DNA of 64,000 nt from Bacillus methanolicus (GCF_028888695.1 NZ_PNFF01000001.1:1807501-1871500), one strand, 5' to 3'. Positions 27,988 through 38,536 are shown, numbered from the stretch's first letter. Numbers and translations are program-made. The notes: a model not told the origin generated them from the letters alone.

Positions 27988-29085
27988 TTATTTACGGCGG
28001 CTTAATATATGATGGCCGTTTTGCAGAAATTGACTGCGTGAATTACGCACTCTTTCAATACGCTCTTCTGCCATGCGGTCGGCTGCCCTGTAAGTTGGAA
28101 TCCCATCACGTTTTGCAATTTCAATGACTCTTTCAATATTGTTGTAGATCGTTTCTACTTTTTTCATCGCACGGTCACGATTGTAGCCGTAAAGCTCATC
28201 GGCCACATTGATTACTCCGCCGGCATTGATAACATAATCAGGAGCATAGATAATACCCATTTCGTGAATGATATCTCCATGGCGAGTATCTTTTAATTGG
28301 TTATTCGCTGCACCCGCAATAACTTTTGCTTTAATTTGGGGAATTGTTTCATCGTTAATGACGCCGCCAAGAGCACACGGCGAATAAATATGACATTCAA
28401 CTCCATAAATTTCATTTGGATCAACTGCTTTGGCGCCAAATTCTTCGACTGCACGCTGAACAGCTTCTTTGTTAATATCAGTCACGATTAATTGAGCGCC
28501 TTCTTCGTGAAGGTGGAGGCACAGGTTATATGCGACGTTTCCAACTCCTTGAACAGCAATTACTTTTCCTTCTAATGAATCTGTTCCAAAAGCTTCTTTT
28601 GCTGCTGCTTTCATACCGCGGTAAACGCCGTATGCTGTTACAGGAGAGGGATTTCCGGAAGATCCAAATGCCGGTGAAATGCCTGTTACATAATCAGTTT
28701 CTTCATGTATAAGATCCATGTCTGCAACGGTGGTGCCAACATCCTCAGCTGTGATATAACGGCCATTTAACCCTTGGATATAACGGCCAAATGCTCGGAA
28801 CATTTCTTCGTTCTTATCTTTTCGCGGATCGCCGATAATTACTGTTTTTCCTCCGCCAAGATTCAAACCGGCAGCCGCGTTTTTATATGTCATTCCCCGT
28901 GCTAAACGCAGCGCATCTTCAATTGCTTCCTCTTCTGAATCATAAGTCCACATGCGTGTGCCGCCTAAAGCAGGGCCAAGCGTTGTATCATGGATCGCAA
29001 TTATTGCTTTTAAACCTGATTGTTTGTCTTGGCAAAAAACTAGTTGTTCATAATCATATTTCTCTAAATATTCAAAAATCTCCAT
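27988..29085 (-). CDS. bcd: Leucine dehydrogenase
   Basis: The 365-aa enzyme deaminates leucine, isoleucine and valine to keto acids with NAD. It has the GGTRMW segment, the catalytic lysine in [15 protein letters not shown] near residue 80 and the NAD-binding GVGNVA. The ATG at 29085 follows GGAGGAAAT and gives the family N-terminus MEIFEYL. An upstream in-frame start would overlap ptb. A gap of about 130 bases separates it from buk. Confidence 0.95.
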   Translation of the reverse strand: MEIFEYLEKYDYEQLVFCQDKQSGLKAIIAIHDTTLGPALGGTRMWTYDSEEEAIEDALRLARGMTYKNAAAGLNLGGGKTVIIGDPRKDKNEEMFRAFGRYIQGLNGRYITAEDVGTTVADMDLIHEETDYVTGISPAFGSSGNPSPVTAYGVYRGMKAAAKEAFGTDSLEGKVIAVQGVGNVAYNLCLHLHEEGAQLIVTDINKEAVQRAVEEFGAKAVDPNEIYGVECHIYSPCALGGVINDETIPQIKAKVIAGAANNQLKDTRHGDIIHEMGIIYAPDYVINAGGVINVADELYGYNRDRAMKKVETIYNNIERVIEIAKRDGIPTYRAADRMAEERIERVRNSRSQFLQNGHHILSRRK

Positions 29086-29114
29086 TGTAAATTTCCTCCA
29101 CTGCTTCGCGCATT

Positions 29115-30017
29115 CTAATTTGCAGAGCATAGAGCCAATGCAAGTGAATATAGTTTGCTTTCGGCACTATCTGCTCTTGAAGTTAAAACAATTGGGGCCT
29201 TTGCACCTACAATAATAGCACCGACCTTTGCATTTGCAAAATACATTAATGATTTATAAAGTACATTTCCAACTTCAATTGTCGGAACTAATAAAATATC
29301 AGCCTGTCCTGCAACATCCCCGCCAATTCCTTTATGTTCAGCAGCATATTTTGAAACTGCATTATCCAACGCGAGAGGTCCGTCAATAATGCAGCCGCTG
29401 ATTTGTCCTCTCCGATTCATTTGGGTCAGCAAAGCAGCATCAAGCGTCGCTTGCATTGAGGGGTTTACCATTTCAACGGCTGCCAGCGGGGCTACTTTTG
29501 GCATCTCAATCCCTATCCCTTTTGCCACGTTTACAGCATTGTTTATAATTTGTGCTTTTTGCTCAAGGTCTGGCGCGATATTCATGGCTGCATCAGTGAC
29601 AATGGTATATCGTTCAAAACCCGGCACTTCAAAAACTGCTACATGCGAAAGCACATTTCCTGTTCGTAAACCAAATTCCTTGTTTAACACTGCTTTTAAA
29701 ATCGCTGCTGTCGGAATATTCCCCTTCATTAACACGTTTGCTTCATTTAGCTTTACTGCTTTTACAGCATGTTCAGCTGCAAGTTCATTCGTATTCGTAT
29801 GAATAATTTTGAGATTCTCATTTTTTTCCATACCGGAATATTTTTCATTCATAATTTTGAGGATTTTTTCTTTATCTCCAAACAGCAAAAAATCAGCCAA
29901 ATTTTGCTTAAGCGCCATAGAAACTGCTTCGATGACTTCTTCGTCTTCAGCTGCAGCAACTGCTACCGTTTGATTCTCTGATTGGGTTGCTTTTTCGATC
30001 AGCGTATCCAATTTCAT
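29115..30017 (-). CDS. ptb: Phosphate butyryltransferase (branched-chain acyl-CoA)
   Basis: The 300-aa protein belongs to the phosphate acetyl/butyryltransferase family. [17 protein letters not shown] and VVTDAAMNI-like segments are present in the expected order. It exchanges CoA on branched acyl-CoA for phosphate, feeding Buk. It is the first gene of the bkd operon and lies about 40 bases downstream of a sigma-54 promoter. The ribosome binding site (AAAGGGG, about 12 bases up) is weaker than those of the genes behind it. Confidence 0.93.
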   Translation of the reverse strand: MKLDTLIEKATQSENQTVAVAAAEDEEVIEAVSMALKQNLADFLLFGDKEKILKIMNEKYSGMEKNENLKIIHTNTNELAAEHAVKAVKLNEANVLMKGNIPTAAILKAVLNKEFGLRTGNVLSHVAVFEVPGFERYTIVTDAAMNIAPDLEQKAQIINNAVNVAKGIGIEMPKVAPLAAVEMVNPSMQATLDAALLTQMNRRGQISGCIIDGPLALDNAVSKYAAEHKGIGGDVAGQADILLVPTIEVGNVLYKSLMYFANAKVGAIIVGAKAPIVLTSRADSAESKLYSLALALCSAN

Positions 30018-30068
30018 TATGTGCTAAAACCCCTTTCACATAGTTGCAGCACTCATTATACTAATTAT

Positions 30069-30083
30069 GCAAGAAGCGTGCCA
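30069..30083 (-). promoter_or_regulatory. Sigma-54 (SigL) -24/-12 promoter of the bkd operon
   Basis: On the minus strand the sequence is TGGCACG, CTTC, TTGC, which matches the -24/-12 consensus TGGCACG-N4-TTGC exactly. Transcription would start about 40 bases before the ptb ATG. The adjacent gene encodes the sigma-54 activator BkdR. Confidence 0.9.
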
Positions 30084-30094
30084 ATTTTTCGAAA

Positions 30095-30108
30095 TGAAAA
30101 CGCTTTAT
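30095..30108. promoter_or_regulatory. Possible CcpA (cre) site upstream of ptb
   Basis: TGAAAACGCTTTAT matches the cre consensus TGWAANCGNTNWCA except at the last two positions. It lies 12 bases upstream of the -24 element, where CcpA could interfere with activator looping. This is a weak, motif-only call. Confidence 0.35.
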
Positions 30109-30150
30109 TTTCCGTTTTTTATTCATGCAATTTTTTTCTCACTATGAAAA

Positions 30151-32223
30151 TTATTGCATGCTATTATTTTCAATAACATACTTCTCCAATTTGTAATACA
30201 AGTTACGAACGGAAATTCCGAGAGTTTTTGCAGCTTGTGTCTTATTGCCATTGCATTTAATCAGTGTGTTCTTGATAATTTTTTCTTCATACTGTTCAAG
30301 CAGCTCGTTCAGAGTTCCCTCAAAAGGCTGCTGATGGGCTGTTTCAGGCACCCTTATTTCGTTAGCCGACTTATTTTTCAACTCTGGAAGGTGGATTAAA
30401 TCAATCTCCGTATCCGTATAGTAAAGAAAGATCATCGCTCTTCCAAGAACATTCTCAAGCTCCCTCACATTGCCTGGCCAATCGTAAGCCATCAATTGCT
30501 CCAATGCGCGTTCGGAAATACTTTCTACGTTGCGCCCGTAATCCTGATTGATTTTTTGAATGAGCCGTTCGCATAGAAGCGGGATATCTTCTTTGCGTCT
30601 TCTGAGCGGAGGAATATGGATTGGCATCCGATTAAGCCGGTAGTATAAGTCTTCCCTAAAAGTTCCATTCGCAATGGCTTTTTCTAAATTTACATTCGTG
30701 GCGGCGATGACACGAACATTAATCGGGATTGATTTTGTACCGCCGACGCGAACGATTTCATTTTCCTGAAGCACTCTCAGGAGCTTTGCCTGTGTATTTG
30801 CACTCAGTTCCCCGATTTCATCAAGAAAAATGCTGCCGTTGTTTGCTTCTTCAAATAGACCTCTTTTTCCTCCGCGCTTTGCTCCGGAAAAAGCCCCTTC
30901 TTCATAGCCGAATAATTCACTTTCCAACAAAGACTCTGATAATGCAGCACAATTAACTCGGATAAATTTATTGTATTTTCTGTCACTTGCATTATGGATT
31001 GCATGGGCAAACAGTTCTTTTCCCGTACCTGACTCACCTCTTAAAAGTACGGTAGCCGGTGTTTTTGCACCCAATTTTGCCTGTTCAATAGCAATTTTCA
31101 TTTCCTCTGATTCCCCAATAATATCTTCAAACGCATATTTTGCTTCTAATGTTCGAATGATTTGTCTGGCCCGGTTCAGCTCCCTGTTTAAGTTTTGGAT
31201 TTCCGACATATCATGGATAACACCGACGCTTCCTTTAAGCTTTCCATCGACAATAATAGGCGCAACATTTACAACAACTTCTTTTTTCTTCGGGCCGACG
31301 CGCATGGCAACTCCGCGCACTGCTCTTCTTGTTTTCAGCACTTTCAAATGCATGCTTTCCCCTTCGGAAATATCTGCAGTTGCAGGTTTTCCGATCACCT
31401 GCTCTTCCGTTAAGCCTGTAATCCTTGTATAAGCGGGATTTATTAAGATTCCCCGCCCTTTTTCATCAACTACGGAGATTGCATCATCGCTTGAATGAAT
31501 AATCGCTTGAAGCATTGTTTGAATTTCTTTAAGATTTGTTACTTCTTCTGCAAGATTGACAACTTCAGTAATATCTTTGAAAACAGAAAATGCGCCGATC
31601 AATTGACCATTTTCATCAACAATTGGTATTCGAGTTGTAATTATTTTTAGGCCATTTTCCAATATTAGTTCCTGATTGGCTTCAACTCTTCTCGTTTCTA
31701 ATACCCTTGGGAGTTGGCTTGTCGGAATTACTTCATAAATATGTTTCCCCTTTGCTTCCGCTTGTGGAATTCCAATTATTTTTTCCGCACTTTTGTTAAA
31801 TAAGATTATTTTGCATTGATTATCAATTCCTACCATTCCATCATCGGTTGAATTAAAAATTAAATCATGTTTATAATTTTCATTACGGAATTTTTCAATA
31901 TATTCTTCTTTTTCTTCAAAAAGCTTTGCAATGAGAAAAGCAACGCTACCCGGTATGAGAATTGTTTCTTTGCTTCTTGCATCCCTTAAAGCTGTGAATA
32001 CTTCTTTTTTTCCGGTCACTTCAAAAATGACGTCAATCTTATCAGAAATGTAATCACGCCAATCCGTTCCTGTTTTAGTCCCTTCGCGTTTTGCAATTAA
32101 GATTCCGGGTGCATTAGGATTTATGTCAACAATCACTTTTACATCGAGGATGGCCGTTTCTTTTAACATTTTTAAAATGGCAATTCCGCCTTTACCTGCT
32201 CCAACGATCATCGCTGTTTGCAT
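30151..32223 (-). CDS. bkdR: Sigma-54-dependent transcriptional activator BkdR
   Basis: The 690-aa regulator has an N-terminal Rossmann-like segment (GAGKGG near residue 8) and two PAS domains (near residues 125-230 and 240-345). A sigma-54 AAA+ domain follows (Walker A GESGTGKE near residue 395, Walker B FLDEIGEL), then a Fis-type helix-turn-helix at the end ([20 protein letters not shown]). The sigma-54 contact loop reads GAFSGA instead of the usual GAFTGA, a conservative change. It is encoded just upstream of the bkd operon on the same strand and should activate its -24/-12 promoter in response to branched-chain amino or keto acids. Confidence 0.93.
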   Translation of the reverse strand: MQTAMIVGAGKGGIAILKMLKETAILDVKVIVDINPNAPGILIAKREGTKTGTDWRDYISDKIDVIFEVTGKKEVFTALRDARSKETILIPGSVAFLIAKLFEEKEEYIEKFRNENYKHDLIFNSTDDGMVGIDNQCKIILFNKSAEKIIGIPQAEAKGKHIYEVIPTSQLPRVLETRRVEANQELILENGLKIITTRIPIVDENGQLIGAFSVFKDITEVVNLAEEVTNLKEIQTMLQAIIHSSDDAISVVDEKGRGILINPAYTRITGLTEEQVIGKPATADISEGESMHLKVLKTRRAVRGVAMRVGPKKKEVVVNVAPIIVDGKLKGSVGVIHDMSEIQNLNRELNRARQIIRTLEAKYAFEDIIGESEEMKIAIEQAKLGAKTPATVLLRGESGTGKELFAHAIHNASDRKYNKFIRVNCAALSESLLESELFGYEEGAFSGAKRGGKRGLFEEANNGSIFLDEIGELSANTQAKLLRVLQENEIVRVGGTKSIPINVRVIAATNVNLEKAIANGTFREDLYYRLNRMPIHIPPLRRRKEDIPLLCERLIQKINQDYGRNVESISERALEQLMAYDWPGNVRELENVLGRAMIFLYYTDTEIDLIHLPELKNKSANEIRVPETAHQQPFEGTLNELLEQYEEKIIKNTLIKCNGNKTQAAKTLGISVRNLYYKLEKYVIENNSMQ

Positions 32224-32380
32224 CTGTTTTCACCCCATCTCTCATGAAATAATTTTCATATTTGGGTAAGATTGCTGTGCAACATTTTTCAAATTCATTT
32301 TAAAGTTATTTATCTTCCTTGACAAATTTCAAAGATGATTTATCATTTTCGATAGTATACAAAGTGTGAAGGGATTATTT

Positions 32381-32638
32381 ATGAGCAGAATAATAGCATT
32401 ACTTATATTGCTGATACCGGGTATTTTCGCTGCAATAGGGATAAAATTGATGAGAGATATGGTGTTTGGTATTTTGCAGGCACCCTTTCCGTTTCTTTGG
32501 CTGCAATTTTTAGCCGGGCTGCTTCTTTTTCTGGCAGGTCTGGGGTTTGTGGCAGGTTTTATTTTGCACAGGGACAGGAAAAGAAATAAAGTACAGAAAA
32601 GATTTCAAAGGCAACCTGGTTCTGACACAAAAAAATAA
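32381..32638 (+). CDS. yqzF: Small membrane protein of the DUF2627 family (YqzF)
   Basis: The 85-aa protein has two hydrophobic segments (near residues 4-22 and 38-62) and a basic tail. Length and pattern match B. subtilis YqzF, which lies at the same place between bkdR and yqiK. ATG at 32381 follows AAGGGA; a GTG five codons upstream is less well placed. The function is unknown. It is divergent from bkdR. Confidence 0.85.
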   Translation: MSRIIALLILLIPGIFAAIGIKLMRDMVFGILQAPFPFLWLQFLAGLLLFLAGLGFVAGFILHRDRKRNKVQKRFQRQPGSDTKK

Positions 32639-32676
32639 AGGGCCGACCCTTTTCCTTTAAAGGATCGGCTCTTTTC
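32637..32676. terminator. Bidirectional terminator between yqzF and yqiK
   Basis: AAAGGGCCGACCCTTT pairs with AAAGGATCGGCTCTTT over about 15 positions with one mismatch. T-runs follow on the plus strand and A-runs precede, so both convergent genes can use it. Confidence 0.8.
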
Positions 32677-32696
32677 TTTTTGGTTTCACCGCCAAA

Positions 32697-33434
32697 TCAG
32701 GTAGCGGTTTGAATCTGCTGTCGAATTTTCAATGCCTTTTTTGGTTCATCGGTAATTAGAGCCGAACATCCAATCAAGAACAACCGCTTCATATCATCTT
32801 CCTTATTTACCGTATATGGCCTTACCTGTATTCCATTTTCGATGCTCGATAGAATCACTTCATCTGTTGCTGTTATGAGTTTCGGATGGATTCCTTTCGC
32901 ACGGATCGATTTGGCATAAACCCATGGCATAAAAAGGCTCTCTGAGTATAATGGCGCAATTTCAATTTCCGGAGCAAGCCGGTAGCTGTAAACAATGCTG
33001 TAATGATTGAATGATGAAATAATAATCCGGTTCGAAAGATTATATTTTCTTACCAGTTCAATTACTTTCTCTTCCATTCCCTCATATGGAATAAGATTGT
33101 TCTTAAGCTCAATATTGCAAATAAGCCGGTTCGTTGTCATCCACTCTAAGAGTTCCTCCAGCGAGGGAATAGGTTCCTTTTTGGCTGTCGTTTTCTTATG
33201 AAAACCGGCATCGAGCTTTCTCATTTCCTTATAAGTTAATTCCTTTACATATCCCTGGCCGTTTGTTACTCTGTCAACCTTCTCATCATGAATAATGACG
33301 ACTTCTCCATCTTTTGTAAGCTGGACATCTATTTCCAAAGCATCTGCTCCCGCTTTCTCCGCTTCAATGAATGCCTGCATCGTATTTTCAGGATATTTTG
33401 CAGAATAGCCGCGATGCGCAAAAATCATTGTCAT
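32697..33434 (-). CDS. yqiK: Glycerophosphodiester phosphodiesterase (YqiK)
   Basis: The 245-aa protein has the GDPD signature: AHRGYSAKYPENT near residue 5 with the catalytic histidine, LEIDVQLTKDG with metal ligands, and HDEKVDR with the second histidine. It hydrolyses glycerophosphodiesters to glycerol-3-phosphate and alcohol. No signal peptide is seen from the ATG at 33434, which follows AAGGAG. The longer open frame upstream runs through the spo0A terminator and is not likely to be translated. Confidence 0.9.
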   Translation of the reverse strand: MTMIFAHRGYSAKYPENTMQAFIEAEKAGADALEIDVQLTKDGEVVIIHDEKVDRVTNGQGYVKELTYKEMRKLDAGFHKKTTAKKEPIPSLEELLEWMTTNRLICNIELKNNLIPYEGMEEKVIELVRKYNLSNRIIISSFNHYSIVYSYRLAPEIEIAPLYSESLFMPWVYAKSIRAKGIHPKLITATDEVILSSIENGIQVRPYTVNKEDDMKRLFLIGCSALITDEPKKALKIRQQIQTAT

Positions 33435-33491
33435 TTTTCCTGCTCCTTCTAAAAAATGGCGCGGTTTTTCACGCTTTTTAATTTTCCATTG

Positions 33492-33540
33492 TAAAAGAGG
33501 CTGACCCATAAGTGCTTTGCTCTTAGTTTGGGTCAGCCTC
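33492..33540 (-). terminator. Terminator of spo0A
   Basis: GAGGCTGACCCA and its exact complement TGGGTCAGCCTC (33497-33508 and 33529-33540) form a 12-bp stem, followed on the minus strand by TTTT. Confidence 0.85.
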
Positions 33541-33588
33541 AAAGGCAAAAAAAAGAATCAATAATGTCGAATGAATAAACTATTCCTC

Positions 33589-34380
33589 TTAAGAAGCCCG
33601 ATGTTCCAGCCTTAATTTGTCAGCTACCATTGCAATGAATTCTGAGTTCGTAGGTTTTGCTTTAGACATGCTTACTGTATAGCCGAAGAGAGATGAAATG
33701 GAATCAATATTACCGCGGCTCCACGCTACTTCGATCGCATGACGGATTGCTCTTTCAACACGGCTGGCTGTTGTATTGTATTTTTTAGCGATATCCGGAT
33801 AAAGCACTTTTGTTATTGAGCCGAGAAGTTCAATATCATTAAAAACCATAGAAATGGCTTCCCGCAAATATAAATATCCCTTTATATGCGCAGGAACGCC
33901 GATTTCGTGAATGATACTTGTAATGCTTGCTTCCAAATTTTTTGGTTTTTGTTCAGTTTGCGGGCGGTGACTTGGTGAAGAAGATTTTCGAATAAATGTG
34001 TTTGACTTCCCATTCACCTGGCGAATATGATTGGCCAAATTTTCCATATCAAACGGTTTTAGAATGAAATAGGATGCTCCAAGATCTACTGCTTTTTTCG
34101 TTACATCTTCCTGGCCGAAGGCTGTCAGCATGATTACGTTTGGAAGAGGATTCTTTTTTAATGTTCGAAGTCTTTCGAGCACAGCCAGCCCGTCTAAATG
34201 AGGCATAATAATATCTAAAACAAGTACATCAGGATCCGTTTCTTCAAGCAAATCCAAACATTCCTGACCGTTATGTGCCACACCGACTACTTCCATATCA
34301 TCCTGCGAAGATATATATTCTTCAAGCAAACCTACCAGTTCTCTATTGTCATCCACGACACAGACTTTAATTTTTCTCAA
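33589..34380 (-). CDS. spo0A: Sporulation master response regulator Spo0A
   Basis: The 263-aa regulator has an N-terminal receiver (acidic VVDDN, phospho-acceptor Asp in VLVLDIIMP near residue 55, conserved Lys in ILKPFDMEN). After a variable linker comes the DNA-binding effector, including [22 protein letters not shown] and the sigmaA-contacting [18 protein letters not shown]. The effector domain is almost identical to that of B. subtilis. The TTG at 34380 has GGGGAGG nine bases upstream and matches the B. subtilis N-terminus; a GTG at 34404 would include that site. It follows spoIVB, as in other bacilli. Confidence 0.97.
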   Translation of the reverse strand: MRKIKVCVVDDNRELVGLLEEYISSQDDMEVVGVAHNGQECLDLLEETDPDVLVLDIIMPHLDGLAVLERLRTLKKNPLPNVIMLTAFGQEDVTKKAVDLGASYFILKPFDMENLANHIRQVNGKSNTFIRKSSSPSHRPQTEQKPKNLEASITSIIHEIGVPAHIKGYLYLREAISMVFNDIELLGSITKVLYPDIAKKYNTTASRVERAIRHAIEVAWSRGNIDSISSLFGYTVSMSKAKPTNSEFIAMVADKLRLEHRAS

Positions 34381-34451
34381 TTTTTGTTTCCTCCCCGATT
34401 CCACTTAATGGTCTCTTTTCCTATCTTATCTTATTTTTTATTCTAAATGAC

Positions 34452-34480
34452 AATTTCGACAATGCAATAAAAATTCCTCT
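34452..34480 (-). promoter_or_regulatory. Putative sigmaH promoter of spo0A overlapping a 0A box
   Basis: On the minus strand AGAGGAATT, 11 bases, then GTCGAAATT matches the sigmaH pattern RnAGGAwWW-N11/12-RnnGAATww with one mismatch. A perfect 0A box (TGTCGAA, 34455-34461 on the minus strand) overlaps the -10 region. It lies about 70 bases before the spo0A start. B. subtilis spo0A has an equivalent sigmaH promoter. Confidence 0.6.
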
Positions 34481-34631
34481 TGTTTTTTTATATTTTCTGA
34501 AAAAAGGTCTTTAAACTTATTTTTTCTTTAAATTTCTTTTATTTTCGACGTATTTCGCAATTTGACATTTAATTCTTTTTTGCTTTTGTCGAAAAATCTT
34601 TAATTATATTTTACCACATTCGAAAACGAAC

Positions 34632-34659
34632 AAAAATAGGCGGAAATCCGCCTATTTTT
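34632..34659 (-). terminator. Terminator of spoIVB
   Basis: AAAAATAGGCGG and CCGCCTATTTTT pair around a four-base loop and end in a T-run on the minus strand, after the spoIVB stop codon. Confidence 0.88.
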
Positions 34660-34682
34660 ACACTATTTTTGCATTCAAACAT

Positions 34683-35972
34683 TTATGAAGCTTTTTCTCG
34701 GGGTTTTTCATATATATCGATTCCGGCTTCATTTAACATCCATTCAATATGAACTCCATAACCGGAAGTTGGATCATTTACAAAGACATGGGTAACTGCT
34801 CCCACAAGTTTGCCGTTTTGAATAATCGGGCTTCCGCTCATTCCTTGAACGATACCCCCTGTTTTTTCAAGAAGCTTTGGATCAGTTACCTTTATGACCA
34901 TCCCTTTTGTTGCCGGAAATTTTTGTGGAATTGTACTGACGATTTCAATATCGAAGAGATCAACTTCATCCTCATTAACAACCGTTAAAATTTTCGCAGG
35001 CCCTTCTTTCACTTGATGTGATAATGCGATAGGAAGGGGTTTATCCAATACGCCATTTTTTAATTCTCTATTCAGTTTTCCAAAAATCCCGAAAGGACTG
35101 TTTCTGTTTATATTTCCAATAATTTCACGGTCAGTTGAAAACCTTGCCAGCTTTTCTCCCGGATCTCCGTTGCTTCCTTTTTCAATGGAAGTGACGGTTG
35201 AACGGACAATTTGTCCATCTTCCACGACAATTGGCTTTTTTGTGTCCATGTCAGAAATGACATGCCCTAAAGCACCGTATTTTTTTGATTCAGGTTGATA
35301 AAAAGTCATTGTCCCGATCCCCGCAGCTGAATCACGGATATAAAGACCTAGCTTATATGTTTTTTCTTTTTTATCTTTCATGGGCTGTAATTTTGTTTTC
35401 ATTTTTTCATTTTCTCGATTAATCACAATATTTAAAGGCTTTCCTTCGTTGCCCGTCTTTTGCACTAGCGGGGCGACGTCTGCCATTTTTTCAATTCGTT
35501 TGCCATCAATTTCTGTAATAATATCTCCGACTTTAATACCTGCAATTTCTCCGGGGGAAACTTTTCCTTCCTCTGTATCAATCTGATGGTGCCCTACCAC
35601 TAAAACACCAACAGTATTCAACTTAATTCCAATTGATTGTCCTCCAGGAATTACTCTAAAATCCTTTAATACATCTACATCGACCTGTTTAATGGGAAAA
35701 CCGGCTAGTTCTAACATCATTTCATTTTTCCCAGGACTATTTGCCTGAATGGATAATGAATGCCGGTTTTGTTCAAGTGCAATACTTTTATTATCATCAG
35801 ACAAAGAAGCTGAAACAGTGACAGCCTTAGGCAGGCTGAATTGCTGCCCTTCAAAAATGGTTATTTTTTGCGGAATATTTACATATTCCTGCATCGGCTT
35901 TGAAAACCCGATGGCTACTAATGAAACAAGGAGAATTCCACCAATTATTTTTTTTAGCAGTTCATATTTCAA
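34683..35972 (-). CDS. spoIVB: SpoIVB peptidase (sigmaK checkpoint signal)
   Basis: This forespore serine protease triggers pro-sigmaK processing by cleaving SpoIVFA. The protein (about 429 aa) has an N-terminal membrane anchor ([18 protein letters not shown]), a PDZ domain near residues 110-190 ([20 protein letters not shown]) and the SpoIVB protease domain. The catalytic His lies in [10 protein letters not shown] and the Ser in [18 protein letters not shown] at 35972 is preferred, with AGGAG ten bases upstream; the frame stays open to a GTG at 36005. It lies between recN and spo0A. Confidence 0.93.
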   Translation of the reverse strand: MKYELLKKIIGGILLVSLVAIGFSKPMQEYVNIPQKITIFEGQQFSLPKAVTVSASLSDDNKSIALEQNRHSLSIQANSPGKNEMMLELAGFPIKQVDVDVLKDFRVIPGGQSIGIKLNTVGVLVVGHHQIDTEEGKVSPGEIAGIKVGDIITEIDGKRIEKMADVAPLVQKTGNEGKPLNIVINRENEKMKTKLQPMKDKKEKTYKLGLYIRDSAAGIGTMTFYQPESKKYGALGHVISDMDTKKPIVVEDGQIVRSTVTSIEKGSNGDPGEKLARFSTDREIIGNINRNSPFGIFGKLNRELKNGVLDKPLPIALSHQVKEGPAKILTVVNEDEVDLFDIEIVSTIPQKFPATKGMVIKVTDPKLLEKTGGIVQGMSGSPIIQNGKLVGAVTHVFVNDPTSGYGVHIEWMLNEAGIDIYEKPREKAS

Positions 35973-36023
35973 AACCTTCACTCTCCTCGCTTCTAGTCCA
36001 CACACTTCAAATGGCTACATCAT

Positions 36024-36054
36024 TAATCTTGCCTGCTTACAACTCATTTATAAC
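36024..36054 (-). promoter_or_regulatory. Putative sigmaF/sigmaG promoter of spoIVB
   Basis: On the minus strand GTTATA (36049-36054), 15 bases, then GGCAAGATTA (36024-36033). The -10 element fits the forespore consensus GgnrAnAnTw at every position and the -35 has one mismatch. B. subtilis spoIVB is transcribed by forespore sigma factors, which agrees. Confidence 0.5.
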
Positions 36055-36066
36055 CGCCGGAACCAT

Positions 36067-36098
36067 AAAAAAGCTACCCGGGAATGGATAGCTTTTCA
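36067..36098 (-). terminator. Terminator of recN
   Basis: AAAAGCTA/TAGCTTTT with an inner GC-rich loop (36069-36096) is followed on the minus strand by TTTT. The stem overlaps the recN stop codon. Confidence 0.7.
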
Positions 36099-37787
36099 AG
36101 TTGCTGTTTTTATTTGGTTGGCAAGCAGCAATAATTCCTCTGCATGCTTTTTCGTTAAATCGGTAATTTCAACACCGGATATCATTCTGCCGATTTCTTT
36201 AATTTTTTCAGCATCAGATAAAGGAGCGACCGAAGTGATGGTTCTTCCTGATTTTGTTACTTTCGCAATAAACAAATGAGTATCCGCCATTGCGGCTACT
36301 TGCGGAAGATGGGAAATGCAAAGCACTTGAGAGCCGATGGAAACTTTGTATATTTTTTCTGCGATCGCTTGGGCAACTCTTCCGCTAACACCTGTATCCA
36401 CTTCATCAAAAATGATTGAAGTAACACCTTGGTGTTTAGAGAAAATGCTCTTTAACGCCAGCATAATTCTTGAAAGTTCTCCTCCTGACGCAACCTTTGA
36501 CAATGGCTTTAATGGCTCGCCGGGATTAGTGGAAATATAAAATTCCGCTTTATCTATGCCATTTTTTGTGAAATTGCTTTCATCCGATTCGATTTTTACC
36601 TCAAAAACAGTTTTGGCCATGTACAGGTCTTTTAATTCCTGGTGAATCAGTTTCGTCAGTTTTTTTGCATAATTCTTTCGCAGTTCTGTTACATTCTTCG
36701 CTTCAACTAATAAATCTTTTCTTAAGGAAGCTAGTTCTTTTTCCAATTGCCCGATATGTGTTTCTTTGTTTTGCAGCGTTTCAATTTCTTCTTCAATCGT
36801 TGCTGCATATTCAAGAATTTCATCGATTGTTTTTCCGTATTTACGTTTTAACGTATTGATTTCATTCAAACGGTCTTCGATTTCATTCAAACGCTCAGGA
36901 TCAAATTCAAGCAAATCAAGTTCGTTTCTAAGTGAATGGGAAACATCTTCAAGCGCATAATAACTGTTGGAAACCGTTTCAAATAAGTCTTTGTAAGTTG
37001 GATTCAATTCAGCCGCATCTTCAAGATGGCTCATCACAAGGCCGATCCAATCCAAACCTTTTTGTTCTCCTTGAAGTAATGAATAGCTTAATTGCATGGC
37101 TTCATAGATTCGTTCAAAATTGCTGAGCCTTCTTTTTTCTTCGTAAAGCTCTTCATCTTCATTCAGTTTAAGATCGGCAGCTTGAATTTCCTCTAATTGA
37201 AATTGGATTAAATCAAGACGGTGAGCCATTTGCTGTTCATTTTCATTCAGGCTTTTCAGTTTTTTCATTGTTTTCTCATAAGCCCGGTAAACTTCCTGGT
37301 ATTCCTCGACAGCAGGGGAAATTTCCTCTGCTCCAAATTGATCAAGCAAAGGCAAATGCATGGTTTCGTCCATTAATTCCTGATGTTCATGCTGGCTGTG
37401 AATATCAACTAAGGTGCTTCCAATTTCCCGCAATACAGAAATCGTCACCAGTTTCCCGTTGATCCGGCATACGCTTTTTCCGTTTTTGGAAATATCGCGC
37501 CGCAAAACAATCATGCCTTCTTCAATCTCAATGCCGAATTCTCTTGCTTTTTCATAGCATGGATGGCTTTCATCATCCAATAGAAAAAGTCCTTCGATTT
37601 CTGCTTTATCTTCCCCATGGCGGACAAATTCGGAAGACCCTCTTCCCCCGATTAACAGATGAATGGCATCGATGATTATGGATTTACCTGCCCCCGTCTC
37701 TCCCGTTAAAACGGTTAAACCTTTATCAAAAGAAATTGAGAGGGATTCAATAATGGCAAAATTTCGAATGGATAGTTCGCTTAACAA
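36096..37787 (-). CDS. recN: DNA repair ATPase RecN
   Basis: The 563-aa SMC-like protein acts early in double-strand break repair. Walker A GETGAGKSIIID is near residue 30. The middle is a long coiled coil (about residues 160-370, rich in Glu/Lys/Leu). The C-terminal half has the ABC signature VASGGELSRIMLALK and Walker B TSIIFDEVDTGVSGR. The order ahrC-recN-spoIVB is the standard Bacillus one. Confidence 0.96.
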   Translation of the reverse strand: MLSELSIRNFAIIESLSISFDKGLTVLTGETGAGKSIIIDAIHLLIGGRGSSEFVRHGEDKAEIEGLFLLDDESHPCYEKAREFGIEIEEGMIVLRRDISKNGKSVCRINGKLVTISVLREIGSTLVDIHSQHEHQELMDETMHLPLLDQFGAEEISPAVEEYQEVYRAYEKTMKKLKSLNENEQQMAHRLDLIQFQLEEIQAADLKLNEDEELYEEKRRLSNFERIYEAMQLSYSLLQGEQKGLDWIGLVMSHLEDAAELNPTYKDLFETVSNSYYALEDVSHSLRNELDLLEFDPERLNEIEDRLNEINTLKRKYGKTIDEILEYAATIEEEIETLQNKETHIGQLEKELASLRKDLLVEAKNVTELRKNYAKKLTKLIHQELKDLYMAKTVFEVKIESDESNFTKNGIDKAEFYISTNPGEPLKPLSKVASGGELSRIMLALKSIFSKHQGVTSIIFDEVDTGVSGRVAQAIAEKIYKVSIGSQVLCISHLPQVAAMADTHLFIAKVTKSGRTITSVAPLSDAEKIKEIGRMISGVEITDLTKKHAEELLLLANQIKTAT

Positions 37788-37803
37788 GAATCGTCACCTC
37801 ATA

Positions 37804-38253
37804 TTAGAGCATTTCAAGAAATCGATTTGAAACGATTTCTGTATCTTCAGGTGTTCTGCAAATAATTAAAATCGTATCGTCACCGCAAATCGTTCCTAAA
37901 ATATCTTCCCAATCAAGGTTGTCGATTAATGCTCCGATTGCCATTGCATTTCCCGGAAGAGTTTTCATGACAAGAAGATGTCCGGCTGCATCAATTTTTA
38001 CAAAAGCATCCATTAGCGCTCGTTTTAATTTCTGTAGTGGATTGAATCTCTGATCCGCAGGCAGACTGTATTTATATCTTCCATCCATTAAGGGAACTTT
38101 CACTAAGTGAAGTTCTTTAATGTCCCGGGATACGGTTGCCTGGGTGACGTTAAAACCTGCTTTTTTCAATTCGTCTACAAGCTCGTCTTGAGTCTCTATG
38201 TCATTATTTGCAATAATTTCTCTTATTTTGATATGGCGCTGTCCTTTAGTCAT
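37804..38253 (-). CDS. ahrC: Arginine repressor/activator AhrC
   Basis: The 149-aa protein controls arginine synthesis and catabolism and forms hexamers. The N-terminal winged helix carries [17 protein letters not shown] near residue 40. The C-terminal oligomerisation and arginine-binding domain has [15 protein letters not shown]. The ATG at 38253 gives the family start [13 protein letters not shown] and follows AGAGGTG; the upstream extension of nine codons is unlikely. Candidate operators lie before artP in this window. Confidence 0.96.
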   Translation of the reverse strand: MTKGQRHIKIREIIANNDIETQDELVDELKKAGFNVTQATVSRDIKELHLVKVPLMDGRYKYSLPADQRFNPLQKLKRALMDAFVKIDAAGHLLVMKTLPGNAMAIGALIDNLDWEDILGTICGDDTILIICRTPEDTEIVSNRFLEML

Positions 38254-38504
38254 TCCAAAATCACCTCTAGTAAAGGTCAAACATCGACAATTTTTGTATA
38301 TAGATACTATTATGTTAGCCGAATTCCGAATTCTTGTACATTTCTTTTATGCACTTTTCTACTAAATGTTACTTTTAAAAAACCCGTGAATTGAACCATC
38401 AAACGAAGCGTGTAATCAAGGAAAAATAGCAATCCTATAGTTTTTTATTATAGAACAAATGTTCCTTTATATGCAACAGCTGAAAAGTTTGCAAAAAATC
38501 CTTT

Positions 38505-38536
38505 TAAAAAAAGGAATAAGCGTTGTGCTTATTCCT
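38505..38536 (-). terminator. Terminator overlapping the yqxC stop
   Basis: AGGAATAAGC and GCTTATTCCT pair around five bases, followed on the minus strand by TTTTTTT. The stop codon of yqxC lies inside the loop-proximal stem. Confidence 0.88.

Larger units (their letters stand above)
34381..34682. promoter_or_regulatory. spo0A control region with multiple 0A boxes
   Basis: This 302-bp gap between spoIVB and spo0A contains the spoIVB terminator, a perfect 0A box at 34455-34461 (minus), another at 34587-34593 (TGTCGAA, plus) and a near match, CGTCGAA, around 34545-34551 (minus). The spacing suits cooperative binding of phosphorylated Spo0A in an autoregulatory loop. The rest is very AT-rich and shows no gene. 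Confidence 0.65.
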
